This document shows positions 5,549-6,236 of a stretch of 6,236 nucleotides of DNA, in pieces. The first letter of the stretch is position 1, and each line of letters opens with the position of its first letter. The notes below the pieces were generated by a model, which saw nothing but the letters and a program-made list of their open reading frames with translations, did no database searches and was not told where the DNA came from. Origin of the DNA: Miltoncostaeales bacterium (GTDB lineage: Bacteria > Actinomycetota > Thermoleophilia > Miltoncostaeales > Miltoncostaeaceae); the NCBI GenBank assembly GCA_030829765.1, contig JAUROO010000025.1, forward strand, positions 1 to 6,236, read 5' to 3'. The translations under genes and the position numbers were made by a program.

Positions 5549-6236
5549 CTAGGCGCCGGCCCCATGACCTCCGCGCAGCGCAGCCTGCCCGGCAGCCGCC
5601 CGGGCCACCTGCACCCGGTACGGCGAGCACGACACGTAGTCGAGGCCGACGTCGTGGCAGAAGCCCACGGACGCCGGGTCGCCCCCGTGCTCACCACAGA
5701 TGCCCATCTTGATGCCCGGGTGCACGGGCCGCGCCCCCTGCGCGGCGATCCTGATCAGGCGACCCACACCATCGACATCGAGTGTCTCGAAGGGGTTGGT
5801 TGCGAGCAGATTGGACTGCAGGTACTCCGTGAGGAACCGGCCCTCGGCATCATCGCGGGAGAAGCCCAGGGTGGTCTGGGTCAGGTCGTTCGTGCCGAAC
5901 GAGAAGAAGTCGGCCTCCTCGGCGATCTCATCGGCCGTCAGCGCGGCCCGCGGGAGCTCGATCATCGTGCCCACCAGGTATTCGATCGCCGGGCCCCCGG
6001 CCCGGCGCAGGGTGGCCTCGACCTCCTCCACCACAACCTGGCGCGCACGCCGGAGCTCCTCGCGGAAGGCCACGAGGGGGATCATGATCTCGACGATCGG
6101 CGGCTCGCCGAGCTCGTCGCGGACCGCGATGGCCGCAGACATGATCGCCGAGGCCTGCATCCGGTAGATGTCGGGCATCTCAAGCCCCAGGCGCACGCCG
6201 CGGGTACCGAGCATCGGATTCATCTCGTGAAGGGCC
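5549..6236 (-). CDS. ppdK: Pyruvate, phosphate dikinase, C-terminal fragment
   Basis: This is the last 228 or so codons of the gene; the start lies beyond the right edge of the window, and the frame is open to base 6236. PPDK interconverts pyruvate, ATP and Pi with PEP, AMP and PPi in the cytoplasm. The fragment is the PEP/pyruvate-binding TIM barrel. It shows LHEMNPMLGTRGVRLG at its start, GTMIELPRAAL (with the metal-ligand Glu), FFSFGTNDLTQTTLGFSRDD (with the Asn-Asp pair), and GICGEHGGDPASVGF with the catalytic Cys. It closes with DYVSCSPYRVQVARAAAGQAA, as expected for the family, plus a short Gly/Ala/His tail. GTND and GEHGG with C-terminal CSPYRV distinguish PPDK from PEP synthase and enzyme I well enough. 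All visible catalytic residues are intact. The stop is TAG at 5551-5549, and the next gene starts 65-110 bases downstream on the same strand. Confidence 0.96.
   Translation of the reverse strand, partial: ALHEMNPMLGTRGVRLGLEMPDIYRMQASAIMSAAIAVRDELGEPPIVEIMIPLVAFREELRRARQVVVEEVEATLRRAGGPAIEYLVGTMIELPRAALTADEIAEEADFFSFGTNDLTQTTLGFSRDDAEGRFLTEYLQSNLLATNPFETLDVDGVGRLIRIAAQGARPVHPGIKMGICGEHGGDPASVGFCHDVGLDYVSCSPYRVQVARAAAGQAALRGGHGAGA

Noticed and set aside
4734..5552. + strand open frame (272 codons) opposite the unrecognised gene
   Set aside because: It is the strongest rival to the minus-strand gene. The minus frame has the GTGA overlap with dgt, a Shine-Dalgarno and a natural protein composition, while this frame is His/Leu/Arg-rich with no clear ribosome-binding site.
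5438..5630. Upstream extension of the unrecognised gene to the ATG at 5630
   Set aside because: It would overlap the conserved 3' end of ppdK by about 80 bases, and the added residues are a Gly/Arg/Ala-rich shadow of ppdK.
1..6236. Search for a new mobile, defence or biosynthetic system
   Set aside because: No transposase, integrase, phage, toxin-antitoxin, CRISPR or reverse transcriptase motif is visible. The content is housekeeping genes plus three unrecognised small to medium proteins.

Overview
This is a GC-rich, densely packed stretch of ordinary bacterial chromosome, about 70% G+C by eye. Gene bodies have G or C at most third codon positions. The gene content (PPDK, a dGTPase-like HD protein and DnaG in a row, a short-form malic enzyme, a PIG3-type quinone oxidoreductase) and the codon use suggest a high-GC actinobacterial lineage, possibly a deep-branching one such as Thermoleophilia. 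That placement is inference; the window contains no rRNA or other phylogenetic marker that settles it.

The left part (1-2024) reads on the + strand. It holds the 3' end of a malic enzyme gene, a tRNA-Leu(CAA) squeezed into the gap behind it, a complete zinc-free quinone oxidoreductase, a likely intrinsic terminator, a 60-residue single-pass membrane protein with an acidic Ala/Asp tail, and an unrecognised protein of about 130-156 residues.

The right part (2021-6236) reads on the - strand as one likely operon in the order ppdK (3' end only) -> unrecognised protein of about 241-256 residues -> dgt-like dNTP triphosphohydrolase -> dnaG primase. The last three genes are linked by stop/start overlaps (GTGA and TGATG), which suggests translational coupling. 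The operon pairs a dNTP-pool enzyme with the replication primase behind a PEP/pyruvate enzyme. The two halves converge at about 2021-2024, where both genes end inside a single CTAG with no intergenic space.

No stretch over 300 bases lacks a gene. I see no mobile element, CRISPR array, phage gene or recognisable new multi-gene system. The points worth a second look are a possible AUC start codon with a strong Shine-Dalgarno in the gene behind ppdK, that uncharacterised gene's place in a replication operon, the shared CTAG stop of convergent genes, the terminator whose T-rich tail overlaps a promoter-like element, and two hairpins around the unrecognised + strand gene.
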